A DNA stretch of 64,000 bases, from the NCBI GenBank assembly GCA_013397845.1, contig VZTG01005436.1, positions 2,723,638-2,787,637 of the forward strand, given 5' to 3'. Of the stretch, positions 1-12,533 are shown in pieces. The position numbers and the translations under genes were made by a program. Within the stretch, counting starts at the first letter, position 1, and the number at the start of each line of letters is the position of its first letter. This DNA comes from Melanocharis versteri. Lineage: Eukaryota; Chordata; Aves; Passeriformes; Melanocharitidae. Under the pieces are notes generated by a model. It had not been told where the DNA came from. It searched no databases and saw nothing but the letters and a program-made list of their open reading frames with translations.

Positions 1-2299
1 TGTTGGCGGCTAAAATGTAGGCCACATTTGTAAGTGGCAAATTGTATGAAAATAATAATCTTCTTGGAGATAGATATCCCAGAACATATGATGCAAAGAG
101 ACAATAAAAATGATTGTGTAAGGGTGGTTTGGACAAGCATTATTCATATGAAGTGTCTGTACATTTTAAAAATCTCCCCAAATAAAACAGGATACTCCTG
201 TGCTGACATTTTACAATCAGTTAATACATGACAAGTAGATTTTTTAAATTCTAGAAGTATGCATAAATTCTGCCAGCACAAGCACCTCTTGCTGCCCTCT
301 TCCTCTTAACTACTTACCTTTCTTATTGTATAGGTCGGTAGGTTTGCGCAATATTTCTGTATCTGAAATCGGTGCACATAATACTTAAAAGACAAGCATT
401 TTTAGCAAATGCAGCACAAGCAGGAAATAGAAGTATTAACAAAACCTCTCAAGAGTTATGACAAGCGATGGATGTTGAAATCACTGCGACTAACAACGTA
501 GGATGTTTTGATGATCAGTTAAAGGTGAACTAAATGCTTCTACAATTTCTGTCAAATATAATTGCAGTAGCCCAGAAAGCATGAATGCTGCAACTTTCAT
601 GAAATGTAACTGTTACCCTTCCTAGCATCAACCTCTTAAATCTTTGTAATGAGCAGCAGGCATTTCGGTAAAGTCAGAAATAACTATGATTTTGTAAAGT
701 ATTGCTACTTCATGCATATATCCATTTTCAGCAGCTAAAGACACCATCAACAGTCCTTTTTTCTACTTACTGCCTCTGATTTACTGGCTGACTTTGTTAT
801 TTCCTTTGTGCAGTTTATAGGACATAATTATCTAAAACGGAAAGGAGAGAACTTCTAACAGTCATTTTTCTGCAGACAGTTTCTGCTTTATATTTATTTA
901 GTTCACCAGCCTCTCACATTGAGGAAGATGTACTGGCTTGCAGAGGGAATAAAAATGGCAGAACTGTGATGAAAATAAGAAATAAATAGTGAAAGATATA
1001 TTACCAAATCATTCATTATTTCAGCCATGTAGTTTCTGTACTATAAAATCAAAACAGAAATTAAGCCATCACTTGCAAAATGCATCAAAGGTCCTTGTGA
1101 CTGTAGGGACCTCACACAGGATTTATACTCCTTTTAAAGCAAACAGTCTCTTTGAGAAACAGTGAATCAACCATCCAGCTGCAAAAAGGAGTGCTTTGTT
1201 TCATTTTCAGGTTATTTAACCCTATTTTCAAGATGCCTCCATCAATTTCAAAATGAAAATAATTTTGAAATGAGGAGTCCAGACATGCTCTGTTGAAAAT
1301 GCTTCAACTAGGCTACCACCACTGCCAAAATTAGAATTTTCTTTGCTGTTTATGTCACATGCATAGAAGACACCATGCTGTACAAAGCCCAATTTGCAAA
1401 TTAACTCAATCTCATTTACATATTTCATAGGCCCATCTTACAATACAAGTGCATATTATTTCCCAACACTTAATTAGAAAGGACGTGTGTCTGAATATGA
1501 GTTACTACATCTTGATTCTTCTCTTGATGAGGCAGTTCAGCAGCAACATCGAAAGCAGAGTGAAGTGAATGAAAGGGAAATTGTCCCAGATTTTTGTTTG
1601 GAAGATGAGCACCAGAGAGCAGCAGTTCCCAGGAGTTGGAGAGCTGTCAGCCAGCAGAGCAGCTTCCACTCTACTCAGTATTTGTTGTGCAAAACAAAGC
1701 TGCAACTTGTGTTAAAAACCTGCAATTTGTGTTCTTCTAACAAGCTCTTTTAGTTTAAAAATGAGATTTTGTGTTATTAAAAGTGACTGTGATTATTTTA
1801 GAGAATAATATGTTTTATGTGTGCTAGACCCAGCTCATCACGCCTTTCCCCTACTCCCGTTTCAGGGATTTCTATGTCTGTGAATTTTCAAAGTTTGAAA
1901 GGGAAAGTGCTAGTCCATGCATTAGATATGGTGCAGAAGAATCCCAAAGTGCCTGGTGAGTGTCCCTGGCACTTAGCTTCCAGAGCCATTAGAACTTCAC
2001 AGCTCAGGCTTATGTTATTAATTTTCCTCCCTTCAATTACAGCATACTCTTGTTTTCTACCCAAACCTGCTACCTGTGCAGCTTTCTGGGTTGAGGGATT
2101 ACAACCTTTTAACGTGACAGACTTCAGGCTTGGAGAATTATCAACTATTCTGAGCTGTTTGGAAGCGAGAGAGAATCTTGCTCTTTTCCTCCAAGCTTCT
2201 CTGTGCAACTGAGCTTCACCATAACCATCAGATCGTCTCTCTCTTGCCTCAGCACTTCCAGATAACAGATCACTAAAGTGAACAAAAGCACACAGAGAA
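1..2299. other. Unassigned noncoding DNA
   Basis: AT-rich sequence with no frame or repeat I recognise. The longest open frame (131 codons, plus strand 1817-2212) overlaps an antisense frame of 106 codons and shows no domain, signal peptide or compositional bias expected of a real protein. I treat it as intergenic DNA downstream of the neighbouring gene. Confidence 0.5.
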
Positions 2300-3951
2300 T
2301 TTAAAGACGATATGCTGGGTCAGAACAAGGGTCCATCTATCCGATCTGGTCACAGCAGCTGCAGGGAGAGTCTGTGAGAAAGGGGCTGATTATAATCCTT
2401 ACATTGTTATATTTTCCCAGTTTCTAGAAATCAGGGATTAGGGACTTGCTGAGAAGAGTTGCTGTTTAACACTCAAAGATCTCACTCCGTGTAGCCACCT
2501 GATTTTATTTTAAAGCTCTTCATACGCTAAACTTCCATGGCATCCTTTGGCACGTCCACAATTTTATGTGTGCTGTGTTTTGTTTGGTTTAGGTGTGCTG
2601 TTAAAGCTTTCTGCTGAATGATCCTAGTTCTTGTACTGGGAAAAGCAGAATTGTTTGGTCCTCCTGTTCTCCATATCATTCAAGGTTTTTGTGCATCTTA
2701 GGTGTGTCCTGTTTGGACCTTTTTCCAGTGGTAGCAGTCTTCATATTTAAAGCTCCACTTTACACAGAAGCCTCTGCTCATTTTTGTACCTTTCTTTCTG
2801 AAGTTTTCTAACTTTCCCCTCCTCATGAGACAGAGGCTGAGACACAAGCTAACCCTGTCTCTAAGCCGTGACAGCATTATTTAAATAATGCTGCTTTCTC
2901 TCACCTGTCCCCAATGTTGTTCAAATTTTTGACAGTGAAAGGTTGTCAAGCAGATGTGTTTGGAGAACCGTCCTGAGTTGTCCCTCATCTCCAAAACAAA
3001 ACCAGCTAAATTTGGATCTGATAATTGCCAAAGTGTGCTTAGGACTGTGTTCCCAAATGTGTATTACTTTGTGTTTACCAAGGATTAATTTTATCTTCCA
3101 TTTTATAACCCATTCAGCATGATGCAAACTTTTGAAATTCTTCAGTATACTTTGGTTTCAATTGTTCTGACTACTTCCAAAAGACCAGCAAACTTTCCCC
3201 TCTCAATGCTCTTCAACTTTCCTAGGTGATTTGTGGCCATTCCCAGCCAGATCCCCCTGGGATTCCCCAAGTAACTGCTCCAGGAAGAATAGCAACCATT
3301 TATTCCTGCCTGCTGCTCCATCTCCTTTGAGCAGTTATTAATGCACAGCAATCTCCCCCTGACGTTAGGTTTCTGTAAGATTGTTTAGGAAGGGATATTT
3401 TAGAAAGGTTTAGGAATCCAAAGGTAATTTTTTTCTCAAGTTGCCCTTGTCTACAAGGGCAATGATCCTTTCAAAGGACTGTATAGAATTTGTGAGGCAT
3501 AATTTTTTATTTATGAACCCTGTCCACTATCTCCAGTAAGCTGTATATATTCATGTCTACTAATTCTGCTCATTATTATAACTTCCATCAGTCTGCCTCA
3601 GCAGGAAGTCAAATTTACCATTCTCTGGTTTCCTGGCTCCCCTCCGGAGATTATTTTAAAAATTGAGGCCACATTTGCCACCTTCCATTACTCTGGAACC
3701 TGGGCCAATGTAAGCTATAGGTTACACACTACTGTGAAAAGTTCAGCAATTTTATATTTGAATTCCCTTAGATCCCTCGAGTGATTGTTACCTGTTCCTG
3801 GCAATGTGTTGCTACTCACTTTATTGATTTGCTCTAAAACCTCTCTACTGACAGTTCAATTTGACATAAACCCTCAGCCTCACCCCTGTAAATAAAGACT
3901 TGTTGTGCAAACTTCCTTAAGCCTCTCTGTGCTGAATTCTGACACAAAGAA
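2300..3951 (-). mobile_element. Ancient CR1 LINE, antisense, heavily decayed
   Basis: Read on the plus strand, this block follows the reverse complement of the reptile-type CR1 element in order. It starts with the 3'-UTR end (a 'gctgggtcagaacaagggtcc' style segment at about 2313), then a 'catcctttggcac' segment near 2541 and 'cctagttcttgta' near 2621. The reverse-transcriptase region follows, with 'tgtattactttgtgtttacc' at 3060-3079, 'tttgtgaggcataat' near 3489 and 'tataggttacacac' near 3716. The element is therefore on the minus strand, with its 3' end at about 2300 and its 5' side ending at the pyrimidine tract at 3952. No reverse-transcriptase frame survives; minus-strand frames are under 70 codons. 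Divergence is high, which fits an insertion predating modern bird families. Some CR1-like sequence may continue at 4240-4335 beyond the simple repeat, but I cannot align that confidently. Confidence 0.75.
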
Positions 3952-4239
3952 TCCTTCTCCTCTTTTTCTTTTTTTCTTCTTCTTCTTTTTTCTTTTCTTT
4001 TTCTTTTTCTTTTTCTTTTTCTTTTTCTTTTTCTTTTTCTTTTTCTTTTTCTTTTTCTTTTTCTTTTTCTTTTTCTTTTTCTTTTTCTTTTTTTTCTTTT
4101 TCTTTTTCTTTTTCTTTTTCTTTTTCTTTTTCTTTTTCTTTTTCTTTTTCTTTTTCTTTCTTTTTCTTTTTCTTCTTTTTCTTTTTCTTTTTTCTTTTTC
4201 TTTTTTTTTCTTTTTTTTCTTCTTCTTTTTCTTCTTCTC
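3952..4239 (+). repeat. (CTTTTT)n simple repeat in a 288-base pure pyrimidine tract
   Basis: Every base from 3952 to 4239 on the plus strand is C or T. The core (about 4003-4160) is a regular hexanucleotide CTTTTT array, flanked on both sides by less regular TTC and TTTTC runs. On the minus strand it is a (GAAAAA)n polypurine run, which translates as long Glu-Lys or poly-Phe frames; these are not proteins. It sits at the 5' edge of the antisense CR1, so it may have grown from a short T-rich stretch in that element. Confidence 0.97.
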
Positions 4240-6230
4240 GATAAGCTTCTCTGATTTTGTTAACTACCCTTCTCAAAGTGCTGTAATAATGTAATTGACT
4301 TTTAAACATTTTTCTCCTTTTAAAGCATTAACTTTGGTAGTTTAGACACTACAGAGTATCTTTTCTATGATTCTATCTTGAACTGTATTTTGTCCAATGC
4401 TTTTTCCCTATATATATACAGTATTAATCTAGACCAGTTTGGGGAGTTTTTCTTTTCATTTTCTTGAGAAAATACAGTCATTTATGATGTCTTCAACTTC
4501 TGTCTCTGTGTGATGACCGCAATGACATTTCCCCATTGTCAGGGGGATAAGCAATGACAGAAATTTTCCATTACTGTTCTGTTTCTGATCCTGGAGGCCA
4601 TGGTCACCACTGTGCTCTACTGATGTTGCCCCAGTATTAACCTATAACCCACAATTTGAATCCAGAGTGATACCCTAGGACTTGTTGATGTGGATGACTT
4701 AATCATATTATTTGACTTCCAAGGATTTCTTTAACACAGATACAGTTTCTCCACCAACAGACAGCTATGATTTCTACTGTGTTATGATTTTTACTTTGGT
4801 GCTACGCTAATTTTCTTTCCCTTCTCCTAGTTTGTGTTACAATATCCTGTAACAAAATCTTCATTTAGACTCAAGTATTTCTGTTCATCTGTTTTTGACC
4901 ATTACCTTTTGCCTACAGTCATTGCACATTTTTTATCTTATTCTGATTGTATGTTCTATTTGATTGCAGCTTTATTTGTTTTTCGATATAGCTCAGTGGT
5001 TTTACAGACTTCTTTTACATATTCTTTTTCCAGAAAAGAGAGATTTTATCTCTTCCTCTATAGAAGATTAATCATCCTAGATTGGGTGTGATTGTTGATT
5101 TTTCATCTTTCTTTCACTTCTACACATGTATAACCTTTTAAAGTGAAGTTTATCAAACTTCTTTTCACTTGCAAAACAAAGTAAGAATTACATTAGGCTG
5201 ATACTAATGACATTCAATCAACAAACTGGTCTGTTAAACTGAAGGTAGAAATAGTCCTTTGTATGAAGTATCCTTGTTCTTTTCCGATTTATCTGATTGC
5301 TGACACTTATCTAGTAAAAATTCAAATGTTCTGCATGACCACTGTATGACCTTATTTAATAAAATCTGAACTGTGCATATAAGGCAACCAAATCAACAGC
5401 AACAGCAGAGCTGAACACCATTGGAAATGCACAATGCACCTTTTAGAAATTTTAGGAAAGACCAATGGAAGTGGCCACATCACAGTGGCACAAGCTAATG
5501 TAAATTATACCTGGTACTGCTTTCATTTGGACACCACAGTCCCTTTCTTATCTTTTTTGCACCCCAGAGAAGCATGCTACCCAGTGGAACTTTTCTTTTA
5601 AAAGATTGCTTTGAGAGATGCATTGACTTCAGCAGAGCAGTTTTTTCTTCTGGACTTGATCCTGTGAAATGATCTGGCTCAGAGTAGGCAGAATTTGTAC
5701 CAGCACGGAGTCCTACTTGGCCCTGGGGTCCTGGGAGAAGGTGGGCTGTTTGCTGGAGCTGTGGTCGTGGAGGGGTGCCAGTGAGAGCACATCTCTTCAC
5801 TGTGCTCTTACTTTTCCCAATGGGAGTAATTTTTCACGTTCTTATCAGAGCTCCTCAGTTCAGAAAAAGAAAAAAATATACATAATTACTATTTCACTGT
5901 TTTACTGTTTACTTTCAATTGCAAAGTATTTTTAATGAAAAACAATATTTAAAATATCTGCGTGTATATACATTTATATACCCACACACACGCATTTGTG
6001 GATGTAAAGCATACACGAACACACATATATACATGTGCTGGCCCTCACGCACAGAAAACCACTAATTATACCTTTGAGAAGGAGAATAGAAAAAGAAATA
6101 AACTTTTTCCAGGCTCTTCATAGTAAGTCTGAGGAAAAGTCTCCAGATGTCAATTTTCTTATAGCAATTTATTTAATCTGTTCCTGGATTTAGCTCATTT
6201 TTGGCTAATCTTGCACAAATTGTGTATGTC
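4240..6230. other. Unassigned noncoding DNA
   Basis: No gene is recognisable. The interval contains scattered T-rich stretches and a short CA/TA-rich patch at about 5960-6035 (alternating cacaca, tatata and acacat runs). Open frames reach at most about 100 codons (minus strand 5495-5800) and lack recognisable domains. Confidence 0.5.
5961..6036 (+). repeat. Degenerate CA/TA-rich dinucleotide patch
   Basis: Imperfect alternating purine-pyrimidine sequence with short cacacaca, tatata and acacatatata runs. It looks like an interrupted (CA)n/(TA)n microsatellite. Confidence 0.6.
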
Positions 6231-6236
6231 TATATG
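6231..6236 (+). repeat. Left target-site duplication of the solo LTR
   Basis: TATATG, identical to 6600-6605 immediately after the LTR's terminal CA. Confidence 0.85.
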
Positions 6237-6599
6237 TGTGGACGCTGAAAGCTTGGTGGCAGAGAGATTTTTCAGTATCTGCCTGTGTCCGTGAGCATTC
6301 TCACTTTCTCACGGAGCTAGCTGAAAAACAGCTAGCGAGCTTTTGTAAATAATTCTTCTATCTTGCACCTGTGAGATGTTTTTGCACGTTGTTATTGTAA
6401 AACTGAAGTACTGTTTAGGAAATGTGTGTTTTTAGGATCTAGCCAATAGCCCTGGGGGGTAGTCAGCTAAGATCCAATAGCTTTCTATAACCTAGAGTAT
6501 AAAACCCTTCTGTATATAAATAAATAAAGGCATTTCTATCTAGTTACTCCTGAGTTCAGTTCTCTCCTTCCTCCCTGGGCTGTGTCCGTCATTGTGACA
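6237..6599 (+). mobile_element. Solo LTR of an endogenous retrovirus
   Basis: The 363-base unit begins TGTGG and ends GTGACA, so it has the TG...CA ends of a retroviral LTR. It is bounded on both sides by a perfect 6-bp direct repeat, TATATG (6231-6236 and 6600-6605). The right-hand part is ordered like a U3-R boundary: a TATA box (TATAAAA, 6498-6504) followed by overlapping AATAAA signals (6519-6528). A perfect 8-bp hairpin, gctagctg/cagctagc, lies at 6316-6336. There is no internal retroviral sequence on either side, so this is a solo LTR left by recombination between two LTRs. A 6-bp target duplication fits class II (ERVK or alpharetrovirus-like) elements; the exact family is not identified. 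Confidence 0.85.
6498..6528 (+). promoter_or_regulatory. LTR TATA box and poly(A) signals
   Basis: TATAAAA at 6498-6504 and two overlapping AATAAA hexamers at 6519-6524 and 6523-6528, in the order and spacing typical of a compact LTR promoter and polyadenylation region. Present-day activity is unknown. Confidence 0.6.
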
Positions 6600-6605
6600 T
6601 ATATG
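6600..6605 (+). repeat. Right target-site duplication of the solo LTR
   Basis: TATATG, the partner of 6231-6236. Confidence 0.85.
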
Positions 6606-9600
6606 TACATATATATGTATTTTTGATAAATATCCAACTATTTATATGTGTTCATTTATCTATGTGTCTGGACTCCACATTTTTTCACAGGCAATATACC
6701 TTTATAATGCAAAAGCAAATCAAACCTTGCATATATTTACAGAGCTGAAAGACTGTTGTTTTCTTTTAAAGACGAGGGGTATTTTTCAGGGCCATACCTT
6801 ACACACAAATGTTGAAGCTTGTGGAGTGTAGGACTAACTGTTGCATATGTGAGGAAGAAAAAAATGCTCCAAAATTCTCCATGAAAGAAGATCTAGCATG
6901 GTAGGGAGGGGGAAAAGCAGTTCAAAAAAACAGCATAGGACTGAAAAAGGGGAAGTATAACTCCCTGAATCTGTGAAATTAAACTCTTAGGTGCTTTGAA
7001 GTCAAAGAGAGATTCCTGTCTTGCTCAACTTGCATTTGTTTAGGTGTCCTTAAGTGATCCAAGTGCAGAAGTGAGTCACAAGGTTTTGATAAGGCTGAGT
7101 AGTTTGCATAGGATCATTCTCAGCAACAGACAGGCAAAAATCTTCTCCAGATCCTGAGGGTCTTTGAATATAATAACAGGCAATGAGCTGAAAAAAGTCT
7201 AAATTAAAAAAAAAAGTTATTTTCCTTATTAAATAATAGTTTTAATGCATTTAAAGAATCATCATGACCTGTAATAACCCCTGATATTACACTATTAAAA
7301 AACTTCAGGTTATATAAGGAACGCTATTTAATCAGTATATATCTGCTTAAATGAAATCTACGCAGAAGTCAATTTACTCATGAAATCACTATCTGAACTC
7401 TGGAAGTGGAATTTGCTAAAACATGAAATTTCTTTTGGGCCATCTGCTGTCTCTTCTGCTGGAAGGATATTTTCTTCCTATGAGATGTGTTCAACCCAAT
7501 AGCTACTTCAATAATGTAATAGAACTTGAGAAAACAGTTGGGATTTGAAAAAGCCAAGTTTCCTCTCCCAATTTATAAAAATGAGGTGTGAGAGGGTGAC
7601 ATCTATTATTTCTAAAATTCCGAAAAACATGCTGATCAGGAAACATTAGTCTGACTAAATGTCTATGAATAATGTTTTTTTGTCTAAGGTATCATTTGTT
7701 ATAAATGTGTAGCCTGTTGCAATTAAAACTTTTCTTGTTCATTCAGCCCAAGAATTGCATTTTTAAGCTATGTATCTAGTGTGTATATAGTATATCATCT
7801 TGGCTACTGAAAAGGAAATACCAGTTTTAGTTATGGGCTACTTTTAGGAACAAACCAACATACTTTAATAGCTACCAACCAGTGAGAATCAGCCTATGTG
7901 TAGGAAAAGAAATAAAAAATCCAAATATGAGTACAAAGTCAAAATCAAAGAGGAGTATTTTGTTTATGCCTAAAACGAAGTTATTTCAAATCATCTTGTG
8001 TTGTCCTGGCACAAGAGGTCTCTTGGTGGCCAAAAACTCATCCCCAGGACAGGTTCAGGGAGAAACTGGTGCGCCCTGTAATGGGCTGAGCACTGGAGAG
8101 ACTGTCTGGGAGTGGGGTTTCCCCCATGGTGGCCAGCAAAGCTTCTGACTTTTTCTGTATAATGTCTGCTGGTCCTGAAATAACCAGAAGATACATGGTC
8201 AAGCCAAGAACTGAGTTAAAGATTCTGTAGCCTTCAAAGACCATGAGGTATTAGAAAAGTCGGTTTGGGACTTTATTTTAGTACAAATACAAAGAAACAA
8301 ATTGTATTTTATGGCGTTATTGGATTCTACATTGATTTCAAAAGAGTGAGTTGGTGAATTTTATTATAGACAGCAACCTTGGCAGGATCACAGAGTGACT
8401 TGAAAGCAAAGCAGTTGCCTAACTCTGTCCCCCAGTCCATCTCAAATCTTTTCATTCTGTCCTGCCTATCATTTTCTGGGACTTTCTTCAGTTAGCACTT
8501 GATTAAAACATGCCTTCTGCAAAGCTTTGCACTTCTGATATGAAGATGTCAAGAGATGAGAACTTCACCATGCCTGTGGTCCACTGTTAAACAACCTAAT
8601 TGGTCAAAATCTAAATTTTATATCTCATATGAGTTTATACGGCTTTGGCTTCCAGCAGCTGAATTTGTGCCATTTCCCAGTTGAGCATAGAGCACTTTTG
8701 TAGCTAATATTTCCATCTCCTGAAAGCATTTATATGCTACAATAAATTATTTACACATGCTTTCCTGCCTAATTGTTTCCTGCTAGTAAGACCTCTGTTA
8801 CAGCAGTCAGGACAGACACCAACACGTTCTTACCTCGGACAGCAATGCAAACCCGACGCTCACATATGTAGATGAGATGCCAGACCATTGCTCTTAAAAA
8901 AAGAACAAGTCTTCAGTGTATTAAAGAGCACAAGTTTTTATTATTGCTTTCTGTACTCAAAAGGAAGTATAAATCAATGAGAGGAACCCAGGCACTACCA
9001 GGGAAGGTACAGCTCCCTGGACACACGTTGCTACTGCCTCAGCCCCAGACTTGCTGCTTTCCCTCTCTTTTCTGAAATCATAGATAAGAAACTTGTTCAA
9101 AGTGGATTGCCAGAGTTTATTTATTGTACTTGACTAAACTTCCCCCTTTTAAGCTCTTTAAACAAAGAGGCACTTCATAGCAAACCTCTCCTGGTTCGTC
9201 AGTCAAACACTTTGACCTTTCGCAGCTCAGCTTTGGTTGAAGGGTATTTTTTGAGTTCGAAAGGCTCCTATGGGATCTCAGTCACTGCCCTGCATATCAC
9301 AGGGAATAACGCAGGCAGCCCTTGTCTCTCCAGTCTGCACATTGGCTTAGTTTGGGGTGGTTTGGTTGCTCTGTTCCCCAGAGTATAAATCTCTCTACAA
9401 AGCCACCTGAACTAGCTCCAAGCATGCACACCACCTGGCATTGCAGTCTTTTAGGAAAGCGCATTTTAGGGCACCAAAGAATCAGGGTGAGACACTATTG
9501 GATAGGCAACCAAGATGGGAGAGAAGGAGTGGAGAAGAAGGAAAGATCCATGCTGGCCCTGACATGGCGCTGGATGCAAGAAATAGTGGCCCCTTGCCTT

Positions 9601-11769
9601 TCAATGAAGGCTCTGCTTTCCCCACTGGAAACAATCACAACTTGGGTTCTCAGATGCCTTGTTTAGATGTCCTGTCTGAGGGACAGTCAGGAGAAGCCAC
9701 TGCTTTGAAGCAGGAAAGGACATGCCTCAGTGTCCCAGAGTTTGACTTGTTTTGTTTCTGTTCAGTTGAAGGGATATTTTTAAACATCACAAAAGTGCAG
9801 GGAAAACAATTCTGGTGTTGTCATCGTAGGGCTCGCTGGTGGCTGGCCTCCTGCCAGGGCATTGCTGGGTGTTCTGTTCAGGGTTTCCCTCTGGTACCAC
9901 ATTTATCTGTTTTTCATTCTCCAGAGAATCCTCTCTCTTATCCTCATACCCTGTAATAATTTGATTCCTCCTTTTTGTTTCCCTTTCCCCGAGGGAAATA
10001 GGACAGACAGTGGCAATGGAGATGCTCTTTAGGGAGAGTGTACAGTCCTCAGTGGCCTGTACCCCCCAGCATCCCCAACTAGGGGATACTACTAAGGCTA
10101 CTACAGGGTACCTCCCTGCCTATTTATTACCTTTGGTGTTGCTTTACGACTGCACCATAAACCACTTTAACCATTTAAACTGCCCTTTTCTGAATCCATT
10201 AGGTCTTTTGGCATGGGAAATGTTTACAAATCTAATAAAAAGGAAAGTCTCTCCATACATTTTCTTTGACATCTGCCATAGATGTTTTTTTTAATTTTCC
10301 TTATGGATAGGTAACTGCTTGAAAATTAATAGGATACTCCTTATGCCATGAACTTCCAAATTACTGGTTTTTTATTTCCCTGCAGCATCCCCTTGGTTCT
10401 ATCCAAGTCTACAACCTTATCTGCAATATTGATTTTGCAGCATTGCTGGAGTACAGTGTGTCCAAAGTAAGCAGACGGATAAGTAGCATACAGAACTTTC
10501 AACATTGAGTCACCAAATAAAATGTTGCCCTGGTCACTGCATTATCAAGGTACTGACAGTTTTTCAGTGCAAGCCGCAGAAATCTACCTCATCCAGTGTC
10601 CTTAATTACTCAGGCTCCTGGACAATATATTAATGCCTCTTGGAAGGAGATGCCAGTCAGTGTTCACGGCTTGCAAGGAGAATTGATTACAAAAGCCAGT
10701 TACTATCTCTTTGGTATTTTACTGATTATTTACAAAGAATGCAATATTTTACACAAAACCTGTGTAAAATACAGTAAAATTCACATTTCTGTGAATGCAG
10801 TAAAAACAAATACGTGACAGTTTCCTTGCTTACCATTTCCAAGATGACTCTTCCAGGGAGTACACTTTCTGCATGTGCCTTCTTTTTGGGACATGACTGC
10901 AATGGTCCCCATTTCCTGGTTGTCTCTTGCTTACTGCAGCTTTTTGCTTGTCAAATAATCGTTGTATCATGGCTTGCGGTCAGTTTTCAGAGAATCCCTG
11001 AATTTTTGGTGGTATGTCAGCTTCTGCTTTGGCTTTCCAGTGATGGTTATCTGTTTCCTTGAGGAATGGCTGCAGTTATCTTTACATTAGAGGATGTTTA
11101 ATCATTTTTTATCATGACCAAATGAAGGCCTCTGGTCTGTGCTGACTGGCTACTACAATTCACCATAGTAATATTGGCAGAAGTCTGACTTGGAGCATGA
11201 CAACATTCTTTAAATTGTATAAAAAATGAAGTCTAGAAGCTGGTGTGACATTCTCATCTCATGTTCATTTTTTTATTATCATTTAAAAACCCATGGTCAC
11301 TGGATCTCTCAGAAGATGAAGCCCGAAGGCGGCCCAGTTTCCAAATTCCATTATCACCGAAGAGGGATTTGTTGCTCTCTCTCTCATTCTCTCTCTCTAC
11401 AAGTAAAATGTAGTCATGCAGCTGAATTCAGTAATTGCAGCTCCTGGCTGGGAGCAGGAAGCTGTTACGTTGCTGCACATACAACCTGTATGAGAAGGAG
11501 CTTCTGCTTGTGATTTAAACATTTTCCAGGAAACTGAGACAGGGCATTGTGCTTCAAGTGAAGTTAATGATTTGTTAGAAGCTTATGAAGTATGTAAAGA
11601 GTCATTAGAGTTCATCTTGCCTGTTATAGATTCCTCTGGTGCAGATACCCAAATCTGAGAGAGCTGCTTGAGGAAATCATGCTTGAGAAAGCATGATTCA
11701 TTTGGTCTCCTTGGGACGTAGCTTTAGTATGAGATGAGTATAGACCAGAAGTTAAGGTAAAACCTTCAC
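6606..11769. other. Unassigned noncoding DNA
   Basis: No exon or repeat family is recognised with confidence. The largest open frame is 171 codons (plus strand 9441-9956). It has mixed composition and no recognisable domain, and it overlaps another 114-codon frame, so it is most likely chance. A short perfect hairpin (10-bp arms, 4-base loop) lies at 11675-11698. Confidence 0.45.
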
Positions 11770-12533
11770 AGCCATGGCTTGGACAGCTGCACTCTTTGCT
11801 GGATTAAAAACTGGTTGGCTAGCTTGGCCCAGAGAGTGGCAGTGAATGGAGCTACATCCAGCTGGCGGCCGGTCACCAGAGGTGTTCCCCAGGGCTCAGT
11901 ACTGGGCTCAGTTCTATTTAAGGTCTTTATCCATGATCTGGATGAGGGGATCGAGGGCACCCTCCTGTCAGTTTGCAAACAACACCAAGTTGGGCAGGAG
12001 TGTTGATCTGCTGGAGGGCAGGAAGGCTCTGCACAGGGATCCGGACAGGCTGAATTCACGGGCCGAGGCCAGCTGCAGGAGCCTCAACAAGGCAGTGTGC
12101 CGGGTGCTACACCTGGGTCACAACAACCCCCTGCAGTGCTACAGGCTGGCAGCAGAGCTGCTACAAAGGTGCTCAGAAGAAAAGGACTTGGGGGTGCTGG
12201 TCAACAACAGCTGAACACGAGCCAGCATGTGCCCAGGTGGCCAAGAAGGCCAAAGGCATCCTGGCCTGTATCAGCAATAGTGTGGCCAGCAGGACTTGGG
12301 AAGAGATCAGCCCTGTGTACTTGGCGCTGGGGAGGCCACACCACAAGTTCTGTGTGCAGGTCTGGGCTCTTCACTACAAGAAAGACACTGAGAGGCGGGA
12401 GCGTGTCCGGAGAAGGGCAGTGGAGCTGGGGAAGGGTCTGGAGCACAAATCTGATGAGGAGCGGCTGAGGGAGCTGGGGGTGTTTAGTCTGGAGAAAAGG
12501 AGGCTCAGGGATGACTCTCTGCAGTGACCTGAC
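11770..12533 (+). mobile_element. CR1 LINE fragment: reverse-transcriptase C-terminal half, broken
   Basis: Conceptual translation, switching frames several times, gives the C-terminal half of the CR1 ORF2 reverse transcriptase. A WIKNWL segment is at about 11800, the GVPQGSVLG block at 11881-11907, and the catalytic-box region at 11972-11983. An LHLGHNN segment is near 12110, KDLGVLV near 12185, and the terminal [17 protein letters not shown] segment ends at about 12517. The catalytic box reads F-A-N-N instead of F-A-D-D, so both metal-binding aspartates are lost. The element is 5'-truncated at about 11770. It also lacks the normal CR1 3' UTR and tail, ending near 12533 shortly after the last coding block, which points to a later deletion. 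It is a dead copy. Confidence 0.92.

Noticed and set aside
3905..4309. Open frames of about 130 codons on both strands (poly-Phe and Glu-Lys repeats)
   Set aside because: They are direct translations of the (CTTTTT)n simple repeat.
4350..4375. 'ttctatgattctat' resembling the CR1 3' tail microsatellite
   Set aside because: The sequence before it does not match a CR1 3' UTR, so the match is too short to call.
9441..9956. 171-codon plus-strand frame
   Set aside because: No recognisable family, overlaps another open frame, and has no supporting signals.
11675..11698. 10-bp perfect hairpin with a GAGA loop
   Set aside because: Short AT-rich arms; expected occasionally by chance in 64 kb, with no supporting context.
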